A stretch of 62,381 nt of DNA from JASSUD01 sp031963005. Lineage in GTDB: Bacteria > Pseudomonadota > Gammaproteobacteria > Burkholderiales > Burkholderiaceae. The notes under the pieces are model-generated. The model did not search any database. It was not told where the DNA came from and was given only the letters and a program-made list of their open reading frames with translations. Position numbers and translations under genes: made by a program. Where the stretch lies: the NCBI GenBank assembly GCA_031963005.1, contig JASSUL010000013.1, positions 1 to 62,381 of the forward strand, read 5' to 3'. Of this stretch, positions 34,006 to 43,073 are shown piece by piece (within the stretch, counting starts at the first letter, position 1; each line of letters starts with the position of its first letter).

Positions 34006-34887
34006 ATGTCTTTCAAAAAAATGCAATCTGGTGAACCTAATCAGCAAGATGATGCCCCTTGCGGTCCTTCATTGGGTGGTTTTCGCTATAAGGCGGACAG
34101 ACCCAAAAAAGTGATTCCCCAGCAGGCATTATCGGGTTTTGCACAAAAATTACCGCAAAGCCCTGCTTCTGCGCTTTCTTTAGAGAATCCGCCAGCGTCT
34201 TCTGATCAGTCCCTATTAGAATCATCCTCGCCTGATATATTGGCCGATACATTAATTACCGTCGGCGAGATATTGGGGTCTTATGGGGTGGTAGGCCAGA
34301 TTAAAGTGCTTCCTTATGTTCAGCAAAAACACGGGCAGAGCGCGCTTTTGCATGCAGACCGCTGGCAGATTGTTCGTGATGGGCAAATGCGCACGATAGA
34401 AGTGTTGCAGGTGCGTGCGCATAATCAAGATACCTTGGTCGCTAAAATACCAGGATGTACGCAGCGTGAAGAGGCCCAAGCGCTCAGAGGGTGGGCAGTT
34501 CAGCTCTACCGTTCTCAGTTTCCGAAGCTGGAGCAAGGAGAGTACTACTGGGTTGACTTGATTGGCCTCGATGCGGTGACTCCGCAAGGTGTTCCGCTAG
34601 GCACGGTCGTAGGTTTGCTTGAAAATAGCGCGCATGCCGTATTGCGTATTGCACCTGCTACGCCTGCTGCTGAGAAAGAGGAAAACGGTGTGCCAAAAAG
34701 CGCTCCGCAGACCACAACACAAACTGCAACACAGATGATACCCAGCGGTAAAAAGTCCTCGAAATCCCATAAAGCACCGAAGCGCGCGCAACCTGAAATA
34801 CTGATTCCATTTGTTAACGCATTTGTAGGCGATATTTGCTGGAAGACACGCACGATTGAAATCGATTGGGACTTAGAATCTGTTTAG
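34006..34887 (+). CDS. rimM: Ribosome maturation factor RimM
   Basis: 293 residues against about 175-230 in relatives. 16S rRNA processing factor acting on the 30S head. The core begins near residue 80 (ITVGEILGSYGVVGQIKV) and includes GCTQREEAQALRG and YYWVDLIGLDA (PRC barrel). An 80-residue Gln/Ser/Pro-rich head and a 50-residue Thr/Lys-rich insert before the last strand are extra. A TTG at 33991 is an alternative start. Confidence 0.93.
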   Translation: MSFKKMQSGEPNQQDDAPCGPSLGGFRYKADRPKKVIPQQALSGFAQKLPQSPASALSLENPPASSDQSLLESSSPDILADTLITVGEILGSYGVVGQIKVLPYVQQKHGQSALLHADRWQIVRDGQMRTIEVLQVRAHNQDTLVAKIPGCTQREEAQALRGWAVQLYRSQFPKLEQGEYYWVDLIGLDAVTPQGVPLGTVVGLLENSAHAVLRIAPATPAAEKEENGVPKSAPQTTTQTATQMIPSGKKSSKSHKAPKRAQPEILIPFVNAFVGDICWKTRTIEIDWDLESV

Positions 34888-34923
34888 TATCTTCCAAAAA
34901 GGAACCCTTTTGGGAGGAGAAGC

Positions 34924-35754
34924 GTGAACGAAGAGGCATCGGTAATGCCGTACAGCCCTCAATTGGATGTGATTACGCTTTTTCCAGAGATGTTTTCGGC
35001 GCTCACCCAGTGTGGAGTGACCGGGCGGGCTGCAAAGCAAGGCTTATATCAGCTGCGAACCTGGAATCCGCGTGATTTTGCGATGAATGCGCACCGTACC
35101 GTAGATGATCGGCCATATGGCGGTGGTCCGGGTATGGTGATGATGGCCCCTCCATTAGAGCGGGCTATTGCAGCTGCAAAAGCGGCGCAGCAGATCCAGA
35201 TTAAAGTAGAGGGCGTAACGGATTCGGTGACAACGCCCTCCATACCGAAGTCACGCGTAGTGTTAATGTCGCCTCAGGGGACACCGCTAAGCCATACAAA
35301 AGTGATGCGTTTGTCTGCAGAACCCGCTCTGATTATTATCTGTGGGCGCTATGAAGCACTGGATCAGCGATTTATAGACTGCTGTGTAGATGAAGAAATC
35401 AGTTTGGGAGATTTTGTACTCTCTGGCGGAGAATTAGCCGCCATGGCGCTGATGGATGCGGTGATACGCCAATGGCCAGGAGTATTGGGGGATGCGCAAT
35501 CCGCTAGCCAAGATAGTTTTGTCGATGGGCTTTTAGATTGTCCGCACTATACCCGTCCTCCGGAACATGCTGGAATGGCGGTTCCACCGGTGCTTTTAGG
35601 AGGGAATCATGCGCTTATCCAGGCGTGGCGCCGTCAGCAATCGCTGACGCAAACCTATATAAAGCGCCCAGATTTAATTGAAATTGCGCGCTTGCAGGGA
35701 AAATTGAGCCTAGAAGATGAAGCATGGTTAAAGGAACTCAAACAGCAAGATTAA
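34924..35754 (+). CDS. trmD: tRNA (guanine-N1)-methyltransferase TrmD
   Basis: 276 residues from GTG with GGAGGAG 5 bases ahead. Makes m1G37 from S-adenosylmethionine in a trefoil-knot fold. Motifs LDVITLFPEMF, DDRPYGGGPGMVMM, LIIICGRYEALDQRF and SLGDFVLSGGELAAM. 36 bases after rimM. Confidence 0.97.
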   Translation: MNEEASVMPYSPQLDVITLFPEMFSALTQCGVTGRAAKQGLYQLRTWNPRDFAMNAHRTVDDRPYGGGPGMVMMAPPLERAIAAAKAAQQIQIKVEGVTDSVTTPSIPKSRVVLMSPQGTPLSHTKVMRLSAEPALIIICGRYEALDQRFIDCCVDEEISLGDFVLSGGELAAMALMDAVIRQWPGVLGDAQSASQDSFVDGLLDCPHYTRPPEHAGMAVPPVLLGGNHALIQAWRRQQSLTQTYIKRPDLIEIARLQGKLSLEDEAWLKELKQQD

Positions 35755-35967
35755 GTTGTGCCGTGTTGGGCTTTTGATCGGTTTTTTAAGTTTCCGTAAG
35801 CCGACTTTTAAAGGGCTTTTATTTAGCTGAGAAGCGATGTGCCCCTGAGCATTAAACCCATTTTTAGAATAGGACTGGCGCAGCTGCAATACATTTTTTG
35901 CTAAAGCGGGATATCTCGCTAGAAGAATCTCTTTGCTGCGCAGATAGATCAACGTTTTTAGATATTA

Positions 35968-36066
35968 GACCTCTTTCGCAGCCCTGTAGCAAGGAATCCC
36001 GACGAAGACAGTACAATTTCGTACGGCGAGGAGGAATGACGCCGCTACAGGGCTGCGAAAGAGGTC
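35968..36066. mobile_element. Family 1 small inverted-repeat element between trmD and rplS
   Basis: 99 bp flanked by TA on both sides (35966-35967, 36067-36068). The ends are a perfect 23-bp inverted repeat, GACCTCTTTCGCAGCCCTGTAGC. No coding capacity. It ends 35 bases before the rplS start codon, so it lies in the rplS leader. The rest of the 35755-36101 gap shows nothing else. Confidence 0.85.
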
Positions 36067-36101
36067 TATCAAAGATTAAGACATATTTTGAGGAGTAAGT
36101 A

Positions 36102-36506
36102 ATGAACTTATTGCAGCGCATTGATCAAGAGCAAATAGAGCAGTTAACGAGCGGAAAAATGCTTCCCGTATTTGCCCCTGGCGACACTGTCGTGGTAAAT
36201 GTAAATGTAGTGGAAGGTACTCGTAAACGCGTTCAGGCTTTTGAAGGCGTCGTTATTGCAAGGCGCAACCGCGGTTTGCATTCTGCTTTTATCGTTCGCA
36301 AAATTTCTTCTGGAGAAGGGGTAGAGCGTACTTTCCAACTGTATTCGCCATTGATTGCAGATATCGTCGTAAAACGCCGCGGAGCAGTGCGTCGTGCGAA
36401 GTTGTACTATCAACGTAAACGTTCTGGTAAAGCAGCACGTATTAAAGAAAAACACGAAGTACGTGCACCTCGTGTATCGGTTGATAATCAAGCAGCGACA
36501 GCTTAA
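36102..36506 (+). CDS. rplS: 50S ribosomal protein L19
   Basis: 134 residues. Sits at the 30S-50S interface. Motifs FAPGDTVVVNVNVVEG, RVQAFEGVVIARRNRG and SPLIADIVVKRRGAVRRAKLYY. Normally cotranscribed with trmD; here a 99-bp inverted-repeat element separates them. Confidence 0.97.
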   Translation: MNLLQRIDQEQIEQLTSGKMLPVFAPGDTVVVNVNVVEGTRKRVQAFEGVVIARRNRGLHSAFIVRKISSGEGVERTFQLYSPLIADIVVKRRGAVRRAKLYYQRKRSGKAARIKEKHEVRAPRVSVDNQAATA

Positions 36507-36524
36507 TGCTTGTATGTTGAAAGG

Positions 36525-36597
36525 ATGAATGAGAGAGGGGCGGTAAACAGGGTAGAAGATCATCTAAGCCCGTTTACTGTTAGAGTCTCTCTCATTG
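36525..36597 (+). other. Long imperfect hairpin after rplS
   Basis: AATGAGAGAG at the base pairs with CTCTCTCATT, and GTAAACAGGG inside pairs with CCCGTTTAC. It precedes the true terminator and may protect the mRNA end. Confidence 0.5.
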
Positions 36598-36612
36598 CAT
36601 CATGGATGTATG

Positions 36613-36639
36613 AAGGATGCGTTTAGCATCCTTTTTTTT
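36613..36639 (+). terminator. Intrinsic terminator after rplS
   Basis: AAGGATGC (36613-36620), loop GTTTA, GCATCCTT (36626-36633), then T to 36639. Classical rho-independent shape. Confidence 0.9.
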
Positions 36640-36696
36640 CGCTATTGCTTTCTTTATTAGAATCAGTGCATTTTTGCCGCTATCGCGAGGTGAATA

Positions 36697-37569
36697 TTGG
36701 AAAATTCTCTGGCCCTCCCGACGAGGTCTATACGGCGTACCCGAATTAAATTTTGCGGACTGACCCGAATAGAAGATGTGCAATGTGCTGTAGCGCTCGG
36801 TGTCGATGCCATTGGCTTTGTATTTCACCCTATGAGCGCACGTGCTGTGTCATTGCCTCAGGCAGTAGAACTGGCTAAAGAAATCCCTCCTTTTATTTCC
36901 ATTGTCGGGGTATTTGTCGATGCCGCACCCAGTGTGGTGCAGCAGATAGCGCAAACCGTTCCGCTAAGCATTTTGCAATTGCACGGCGATGAAACTCCTG
37001 CCGAATGCATGGCGCTGGGACGTGCAACGGGTTTACCTTGGATACGCGCATTGCGTATAACCCGAGAAGCGCAAACTAGTCACCATTCCGCCCCACCCAC
37101 GCAAACCTCCACTCCCAATAATCCCCTCGTTCCAACCTCCGTTTTCGCCGCAGCCGGTGCAGTGACGACGCCTTTAGGGGCGCAGAGGGCAGATGCTGAA
37201 ATAGCGGATGTGCACTCCTCCGAGTCGTCTATAAAAACCGGAAAAGGGCCTGATGCCGTACGCGCATCCGTGCACGCCTATGAAGGGGCACGGGCATTCT
37301 TGCTCGATACCTTTACGTCGAATCATGGCGGTTCCGGCAAAGTCTTCGATTGGTCTCGTATCCCTGAAGAACTCGCTGCACAAATTATTCTTAGCGGGGG
37401 ACTAAGCATAGATAATATTCATAAAGCCATTACCTGTATTCACCCTTATGCAGTGGATGTTTCTAGCGGCATTGAAGCGGTTGCGCCAGGTTGTAAAGAT
37501 CACAGCCGTATGGCCGCTTTTGTGCAGGCAGTTCGAGAAGCGGACGCAGCAGTAGCAAGCAAAGCCTGA
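36697..37569 (+). CDS. trpF: Phosphoribosylanthranilate isomerase TrpF
   Basis: 290 residues from TTG (an in-frame stop lies 2 codons upstream, so this start is near forced); GAGG stands ahead. Tryptophan pathway, TIM barrel. Motifs RIKFCGLTRIEDVQCA, GVFVDAAP, LQLHGDETP, LLDT, ILSGGLSIDNI and DVSSGIE. About 75 extra Ser/Thr/Pro/Ala-rich residues interrupt the barrel between WIRALRI and ARAFLLDT, against a family length of about 205. trpB lies 11 kb away, behind kdp and accessory genes. Confidence 0.94.
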   Translation: MENSLALPTRSIRRTRIKFCGLTRIEDVQCAVALGVDAIGFVFHPMSARAVSLPQAVELAKEIPPFISIVGVFVDAAPSVVQQIAQTVPLSILQLHGDETPAECMALGRATGLPWIRALRITREAQTSHHSAPPTQTSTPNNPLVPTSVFAAAGAVTTPLGAQRADAEIADVHSSESSIKTGKGPDAVRASVHAYEGARAFLLDTFTSNHGGSGKVFDWSRIPEELAAQIILSGGLSIDNIHKAITCIHPYAVDVSSGIEAVAPGCKDHSRMAAFVQAVREADAAVASKA

Positions 37570-37800
37570 ATGCAAGACAGTTCGTTTATATATACATCCT
37601 TCGTATTGTAATACTAGCATGCACTATAAATGCATTAGAATTATTAGAAAAATATAAGATTTTTATTAATTATAAAATTTGTAATTTTTTATGGAATTTC
37701 AATTTAAATCTGCTTGCAATAAGCATTTTTGTGATGTGTAATGAATATTCTTATATTTTTATGATAAATTCTATATAGTATATTCAATATGGAGGATGTA

Positions 37801-38694
37801 ATGGATTTCAACTCCATCAAAAATAGAATAAGTTCCAATTTTAAAGGTAAGGAAGAATTAAAAAATAATGAATTAGGTTATTCGAAACCCTCTGCTTCAT
37901 TAAATAACGGATCGACTTTTTTTTCTAAATTGAGATCGAAGTCCTTTAATAAAGGTAATAATTTTGGATTTTCAAAGAAACCTTCTGCAGAAAGGATGCC
38001 TGCTAATGCTATGATTTCATCAGAGGTGACGGGTATACTTGTTGGTGCGGTAAGCTATGCATTTTCTAGCATAGATGAATCTGAAATTGATAAAACAATA
38101 ATATTGCTTAGAGCGGTTTCAGAAGGTAATTTAGATGGCAGTAGATTATATGAACTTGCAAAAGGCGATAATGCTTTTAGAGCATGGAGTCCGGCCATAG
38201 ACAGTTTTAAAAAAATGCAAGTTGATGGCTCTGTAAAACAAAAAAAGTTGAAGGAACTTCAAGAAAAAGCAGCAGGGTTGATTTCTGAAGATGTAACGAA
38301 AATAAGTTTGAATCATCTTTCTTCTGAGAGTTTACTGAAAAAACTGCTAGAGGGAGAAGATAAATCAATAAAAATAGAAGAAGTTGTTGAAAAATTGCAT
38401 GTATTTAAAAATTTGGTTAAGGATTTTAAAAATGCTGAAAAAGAAGATGAGTATATTAAAAAACTTTCAGTAGAGAATAAATTGGTATTAAATCGTAAAA
38501 AGGGACATACCGTTTCTGATTACATAAGTGTTAAAGGCATAAGTGAGGAGATAGAAGAATCAAAAAATAAAAAAAATGATTCAGGGTTAAGTCCTGAAAT
38601 AAAAGTGGTCGATATAAAGGAAACATCGCATAAAGAAAGTAATTCAGATGAAGATCCTTTCTTTTATTACAAAATGTATAATAATATTAAATAA
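37801..38694 (+). CDS. AT-rich orphan protein
   Basis: 297 residues from ATG at 37801, with GGAGG 5 bases ahead; an in-frame ATG at 37789 contains that ribosome site. Starts MDFNSIKNRISSN with an Asn/Ser/Lys/Phe-rich head (to about 70), then a mostly helical charged body with Lys/Glu-rich stretches. No family recognised and no membrane segment. Base use is far more AT-rich than trpF and kdp on either side, which suggests transfer or relaxed selection. The protein at 42426 has a head of similar character. Confidence 0.75.
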   Translation: MDFNSIKNRISSNFKGKEELKNNELGYSKPSASLNNGSTFFSKLRSKSFNKGNNFGFSKKPSAERMPANAMISSEVTGILVGAVSYAFSSIDESEIDKTIILLRAVSEGNLDGSRLYELAKGDNAFRAWSPAIDSFKKMQVDGSVKQKKLKELQEKAAGLISEDVTKISLNHLSSESLLKKLLEGEDKSIKIEEVVEKLHVFKNLVKDFKNAEKEDEYIKKLSVENKLVLNRKKGHTVSDYISVKGISEEIEESKNKKNDSGLSPEIKVVDIKETSHKESNSDEDPFFYYKMYNNIK

Positions 38695-38960
38695 TAATAT
38701 ATCAAAAATATAAAAGAAGAAATGTTAAAAATAAAGACATACATATACTATAAAAAATATCAGAAAAGAAACTACTAATTTAGCGCATGCTCTACCATCG
38801 AAAAATCAGAATCTTGAGCTAGCGTTAAATCCCCCTATCCGGCAACCTGTAAGGTAAGCCTGAAAAGGGTGTTTTGGCATGCAGTTCGATGCTACTCACC
38901 CCAATCCTACATTTTCAAGTAGGGGAAAATCACAACCCCTTTTACCTTTGGAGTGCCACA

Positions 38961-39053
38961 ATGACCTGGATAATGGGGTTAGCCGCTGGGTGCGCAGTGG
39001 GATTACTCGCGTATCTGATATATGCGCTATTGCGTGCTGAGGAGATGGAATGA
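38961..39053 (+). CDS. kdpF: Potassium-transporting ATPase small subunit KdpF
   Basis: 30 residues: one membrane helix (AAGCAVGLLAYLIYALLRAEE). Lipid-like subunit that steadies the KdpFABC complex. GGAG stands 8 bases ahead of ATG. Its stop overlaps the kdpA start (ATGA), giving translational coupling. The ending AYL-YALLRAE is the family signature. Confidence 0.9.
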   Translation: MTWIMGLAAGCAVGLLAYLIYALLRAEEME

Positions 39054-40921
39054 GTGCAAATGCAGTGGGACAGGGTATCGCGCTAATTGCCCTACTTCTA
39101 GGGCTGGCTTGGCCTTTAGGACGTTATATCACCGGCGTAATGAATGGTTCTGCTTGGGTGGTAAGGGTTGGAGCGCCTTTAGAGCGGGGAGTGTACTGGC
39201 TAGCCGGCGTAGACCCTGAACGAGAAATGGGGGCAAAGCACTATGCATTCGCTGTACTGCTCTTTAATGTGCTAGGGGTGGTGGTGTTATACAGCTTGCT
39301 GCGTTTGCAAGCTTATTTACCTTGGCAAAACGCGCTCAATCCTCAGCAGTTTGCCGGCATGCGTGCAGATACCGCGCTGAATACCGCTGTGAGTTTTGTA
39401 ACGAATACAAACTGGCAGGCGTACTCGGGAGAAAGCACATTAAGCTATGCGCTGCAGATGCTCGGATTAACTGTGCAAAACTTTCTATCTGCAGCAACTG
39501 GCATTGCCGTAGCAATAGCGCTAATACGCGGTTTGGCACGTCATAGTAGCGGTGCTATTGGCCATTTTTGGGTCGACCTGACTCGTATCACGCTCTACAT
39601 CTTATTGCCCTTGTCGATGATCGTTAGCGTGATTTTGATGAGTCAGGGCGTGATTCAAAACTTTTCTGCTTATAAAACAATGCCCGTTTTGCAGTCTACG
39701 ACTTATGAGCAGCCACGCATGCAGGCGAATGGTCAAGCTGTACTCGATAAAAAAGGCAAAGCGGTACAGGAAACCGTGTCGGTACAGACCCAAACCGTCC
39801 CCATGGGCCCAGTGGCTTCGCAAGAAGCGATCAAAATGCTGGGTACGAACGGCGGAGGGTTTTTTAATGCAAATTCGGCGCATCCGTTTGAAAATCCCAC
39901 GCCCCTGTCTAATCTAGTCCAGATCCTGGCGATGCTGTTGATTCCTGCGGCCTTATGCTTTGTATTTGGGCGTATGGTGGGGGATAAGCGCCAAGGTTGG
40001 GCCGTGTTTGCCGCTATGGGGATCGCATTTAGCGTAGCATGCCTAGCCCAGATTCGATTAGAACAATCCGGTAACCCGAACTTCGCACATTTAGGTATTG
40101 ATCAACGTGCACAGGCAACAGAAGCCCCAATCGATGCCCATACCCGTACTGCGCAAGCAGACTCTGTTTGGCAAGCGGGCGGCAATATGGAAGGGAAAGA
40201 AACGCGCTTTGGTATCGTACAGTCCGCTCTCTTTAGCATAGCAACGACATCGGCGTCTTGCGGCGCGGTGAATACCATGCACGATTCGCTCACTCCTCTA
40301 GGCGGAATGGTGCCTTTACTCCTGATGCAATTGGGAGAGGTGATTTTTGGAGGGACGGGGTCGGGTTTATACGGCATGCTAGTGTTTGCATTATTAGCCG
40401 TATTTGTCGCGGGCTTAATGATTGGCCGCACGCCCGAATATGTAGGCAAAAAGATAGAAGCTTTTGAAATAAAGATGCTCTCTTTGGTGATTTTGCTCAC
40501 GCCTTTTTTGGTGTTAGTAGGCAGCAGCATAGCGGTATTGACGGCAGCAGGGGCAGCCGGAGTAGCCAATCCGGGGCCGCATGGATTTTCTGAAATTCTC
40601 TATGCATTGACCTCTACAGCAAATAATAATGGCAGTGCTTTTGCTGGATTATCGGTGAATACGCCCTTCTACAATAGCCTGTTAGCGTTTGCTATGTGGC
40701 TGGGGCGTTTTGGTACGATTATTCCCATTCTGGCAATAGCGGGTTCACTCGCTGCAAAAAAACGACTATCGGCGAGTGTGGGAAGTATGCCTACACATGG
40801 CCCCCTGTTTGTGCTGTTGCTATTGGGAACTGTGTTATTGGTGGGAGCGCTAACCTATTTGCCATCGCTAGCGTTAGGACCTATAGCAGAGACTGTGATA
40901 CAGGTCGCTGCAGTGAAATAG
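39050..40921 (+). CDS. kdpA: Potassium-transporting ATPase subunit A
   Basis: 623 residues (usual about 560-600). K+-binding membrane channel subunit of the Kdp pump. Four pore loops are seen: TNTNWQAYSGE (about 118), TNGGGFFNANSAHPFENP (about 265), TTSASCGAVNTMHDS and TSTANNNGSAF. About ten membrane helices. Extra residues lie in the loop QANGQAVLDKKGKAV and in ATEAPIDAHTRTAQAD. Followed by a strong terminator instead of kdpB. Confidence 0.96.
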   Translation: MSANAVGQGIALIALLLGLAWPLGRYITGVMNGSAWVVRVGAPLERGVYWLAGVDPEREMGAKHYAFAVLLFNVLGVVVLYSLLRLQAYLPWQNALNPQQFAGMRADTALNTAVSFVTNTNWQAYSGESTLSYALQMLGLTVQNFLSAATGIAVAIALIRGLARHSSGAIGHFWVDLTRITLYILLPLSMIVSVILMSQGVIQNFSAYKTMPVLQSTTYEQPRMQANGQAVLDKKGKAVQETVSVQTQTVPMGPVASQEAIKMLGTNGGGFFNANSAHPFENPTPLSNLVQILAMLLIPAALCFVFGRMVGDKRQGWAVFAAMGIAFSVACLAQIRLEQSGNPNFAHLGIDQRAQATEAPIDAHTRTAQADSVWQAGGNMEGKETRFGIVQSALFSIATTSASCGAVNTMHDSLTPLGGMVPLLLMQLGEVIFGGTGSGLYGMLVFALLAVFVAGLMIGRTPEYVGKKIEAFEIKMLSLVILLTPFLVLVGSSIAVLTAAGAAGVANPGPHGFSEILYALTSTANNNGSAFAGLSVNTPFYNSLLAFAMWLGRFGTIIPILAIAGSLAAKKRLSASVGSMPTHGPLFVLLLLGTVLLVGALTYLPSLALGPIAETVIQVAAVK

Positions 40922-40948
40922 ATTATTACTGCTTTTAATATTTATTAT

Positions 40949-40995
40949 AAAACCCCCATAATCTGCTATATCTTTTTCAGATTATGGGGGTTTTT
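40949..40995 (+). terminator. Strong terminator directly after kdpA
   Basis: A perfect 17-bp stem: AAAACCCCCATAATCTG (40949-40965) with CAGATTATGGGGGTTTT (40978-40994), 12-nt loop and T-run. It should stop transcription before kdpB. Confidence 0.9.
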
Positions 40996-41016
40996 GTATT
41001 TTTATTATATTCATTA

Positions 41017-41229
41017 GAATTCTTTCGAAAGTCTGTATCGGTGTCATTCCTCCCAGTAGGTAGGTTGGTGGTGATGAAGGAACACTAATATACATACCGC
41101 TGACTTTTCATTGTTGCATTTAGATAATCGTAAGCAGATCATCAAGGACGCCATGGCGTGCATGTTAGGGTTCTGTATTTGATTCAATTCCTCACCACCA
41201 ACCTACCATACGTATTTTCGAAAGAAGTT
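41017..41229. mobile_element. Family 1 small inverted-repeat element between kdpA and kdpB
   Basis: 213 bp flanked by TA (41015-41016, 41230-41231). Ends: GAATTCTTTCGAAAG and, on the complement, AACTTCTTTCGAAAA. Inside, GTAGGTTGGTGGTGA and TCACCACCAACCTAC form a second inverted repeat around a core of about 67 bp (41094-41160). That core runs opposite to the one in the element at 56941. No coding capacity. Confidence 0.8.
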
Positions 41230-41412
41230 TATTAATTATATTTATGATGAAGTAAATTGAATATATATTATTAATGGAAGAATTTTTCTATTAACTGTAC
41301 ATAATTTCGGTTCAGAAATGCAATAAGGCCTACGTTACTGTAAATTTAATCTTTAAATTTTTTTATGAGTTTCGTAACGCAGGTTAATAAATTCGCATTT
41401 CTGGAGATATGG

Positions 41413-42288
41413 ATGTTGGAAATTTCTTTATTTGGAAATATTAAAGCAAAACCTTTGGTAGAGACGACTAAATTTACGGTGAATCGAGATCTGAATATTG
41501 AAACTAAGCCACGGACATCCGAACAAGAAGGTTCTGTGATTTTCTGTGCGTCAACAGAGAGCTCAAACTCGTCTCCGAGTCTTGAAAATAATGCAATGCC
41601 TTATTTCTTTAATTGGTCCTCTCTATCTAAATACAGAGAGTTTGATAAAATAAACACGCTTCCAAGTCCAGAGATATCAGAATTTGTAGAGTTATATAAT
41701 TTGGGGGCGAAATCTTTATCTCAGGCTAGTGAATCTATGCCTGTTCATAAAAATGATAATAATGAAGAAGGTTTTTATAAAATATTCCATCATCTCATAG
41801 TGGAAGTGCTGCACGTCTCTGGGGAAACGATCATTCCTTCAAAAGGTCAATGGAGTTTATTGAGAAAATATTTAGAGACCAAATTTGAAAAAGCAAGTCA
41901 TCTTCTGGATGATGTAAATGTCAGCTCTAATCTAGCTGCTGAGTATGGACAGCAATTTTTGAAGTTTTTAATTGATAACTTATCATTTAATGAAGTCGAA
42001 GCGAGAGAATTCTTCGAAAAAGTATTTAATAAAGTAGAAAATAATAATGCGCTGCTATTTGAAGGATATGATTCCGAGAAAAATGTTCTGGATCTTTTAA
42101 GGCATGCGGTAAAATTGGGGGATGTCGACTTCATCAGTTATTTTTCTAAATACTCAGAAATTAATTTAAAAAAATTAAATAATAGTGTCCCTAGTTTTCT
42201 TAGAAAATTAACTGAAAATATCTCTAATTCGAAGTATCCTTATGAGAAGGAAGTATGGCGATCGTTTTTTAATCATATTTATGAATAG
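41413..42288 (+). CDS. AT-rich orphan protein inside the kdp operon
   Basis: 291 residues from ATG at 41413 with GGAG 7 bases ahead; an in-frame ATG at 41365 lacks a site. Starts MLEISLFGNIKAKPL, Ser/Thr/Glu-rich to about 110, then helical. One segment (LLRHAVKLGDVDFISYFSK) resembles a single ankyrin unit. No family recognised. Much more AT-rich than kdpA and kdpB around it. Confidence 0.7.
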   Translation: MLEISLFGNIKAKPLVETTKFTVNRDLNIETKPRTSEQEGSVIFCASTESSNSSPSLENNAMPYFFNWSSLSKYREFDKINTLPSPEISEFVELYNLGAKSLSQASESMPVHKNDNNEEGFYKIFHHLIVEVLHVSGETIIPSKGQWSLLRKYLETKFEKASHLLDDVNVSSNLAAEYGQQFLKFLIDNLSFNEVEAREFFEKVFNKVENNNALLFEGYDSEKNVLDLLRHAVKLGDVDFISYFSKYSEINLKKLNNSVPSFLRKLTENISNSKYPYEKEVWRSFFNHIYE

Positions 42289-42425
42289 ATAGTTTTATTT
42301 TTATATAAATTTCTCATTTTTATACAAAATTTCGCAATATTAAAAAATATATGAATGCTATTGTGTATATTATTTTTTAAATATGGTTATTATATTTGCG
42401 ATTTTTTGTATATTTGGAGAGAAAG

Positions 42426-43073
42426 ATGCCAAAAATAATCGACTCAGCTTTGAGAAATCTCAAAGGATTTGAAAAAAGATCATCTGATTTTTTGACAGAA
42501 AAAAAGAGAGAATTTTCGAAAAAACTGAATAACCTTGGTGATTCGTTTGGAAATATAAAAAATTCGTGTATAGGTAAAATCAATGGTAATAATAGAAATC
42601 CTATTGGAAAGAAAAATATTCCAGTGCGAAATCAATATTCCTTTGGGAGCGGTGCTGTAGTAAGTAATAATACTTATTATAGTAAAAGTGATGTTAATAA
42701 TGGAAATTTTAATGAAGTATTAAATCCTATAGTGAATATTCTATCTCCATTTGAGGAAGATAATGCCGTAAATAACGGTGCTCATAATAATAAAATAAAT
42801 GGTAATGGTGTCATAAATAATAGTGCTCCTCATAAACACATTATTGTTTCCCCATATATTATTGAACACCCGAGTAATACTTCTACATTGCAGCATAATT
42901 TAAGTATGGAAACACTAAGGAATCCAGAATTCATGGAATTCCTTGCTAATGCTACTCCAAAAGAGGCAGTGGAAATTACGAAAATACTATCCAATCTAGA
43001 AATCATGAGATGTCTTGCTAATGCTGATCAAGAAGATGCAAAAAAAATGATGAAAATGCTAGCTAATCCATAA
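42426..43073 (+). CDS. AT-rich orphan protein with 24-residue repeats, truncated
   Basis: 215 residues from ATG at 42426, with GGAGAG ahead; an in-frame ATG at 42396 is less likely. The head is rich in Asn/Lys/Phe (MPKIIDSALRNLKGFEKR), the middle Asn-rich. The C-terminus has two 24-residue repeats (PEFMEFLANATPKEAVEITK and LEIMRCLANADQEDAKKMMK as their first 20). A third is cut off by a TAA where the repeat has GAA. No family recognised. Confidence 0.7.
   Translation: MPKIIDSALRNLKGFEKRSSDFLTEKKREFSKKLNNLGDSFGNIKNSCIGKINGNNRNPIGKKNIPVRNQYSFGSGAVVSNNTYYSKSDVNNGNFNEVLNPIVNILSPFEEDNAVNNGAHNNKINGNGVINNSAPHKHIIVSPYIIEHPSNTSTLQHNLSMETLRNPEFMEFLANATPKEAVEITKILSNLEIMRCLANADQEDAKKMMKMLANP

Noticed and set aside
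34876..34893. 18-bp string GAATCTGTTTAGTATCTT, nearly repeated at 53122-53139 and loosely at 18304-18323
   Set aside because: A near-match of this length between two places is expected by chance in 62 kb, and no element edges are seen.
37581..37603. TTCG pair before the orphan gene at 37801
   Set aside because: The spacing is 15, not 16, and the site is about 200 bases ahead of the gene, at the trpF end.
38880..38940. CCCCAATCCTAC...GTAGGGG upstream of kdpF as another small element
   Set aside because: Only a short 5-bp pairing, with no TA-flanked ends of either element family.
41371..41395. TTCG pair before the orphan gene at 41413
   Set aside because: The spacing is 17 and it lies only 18 bases before the start codon, where no promoter box could work.
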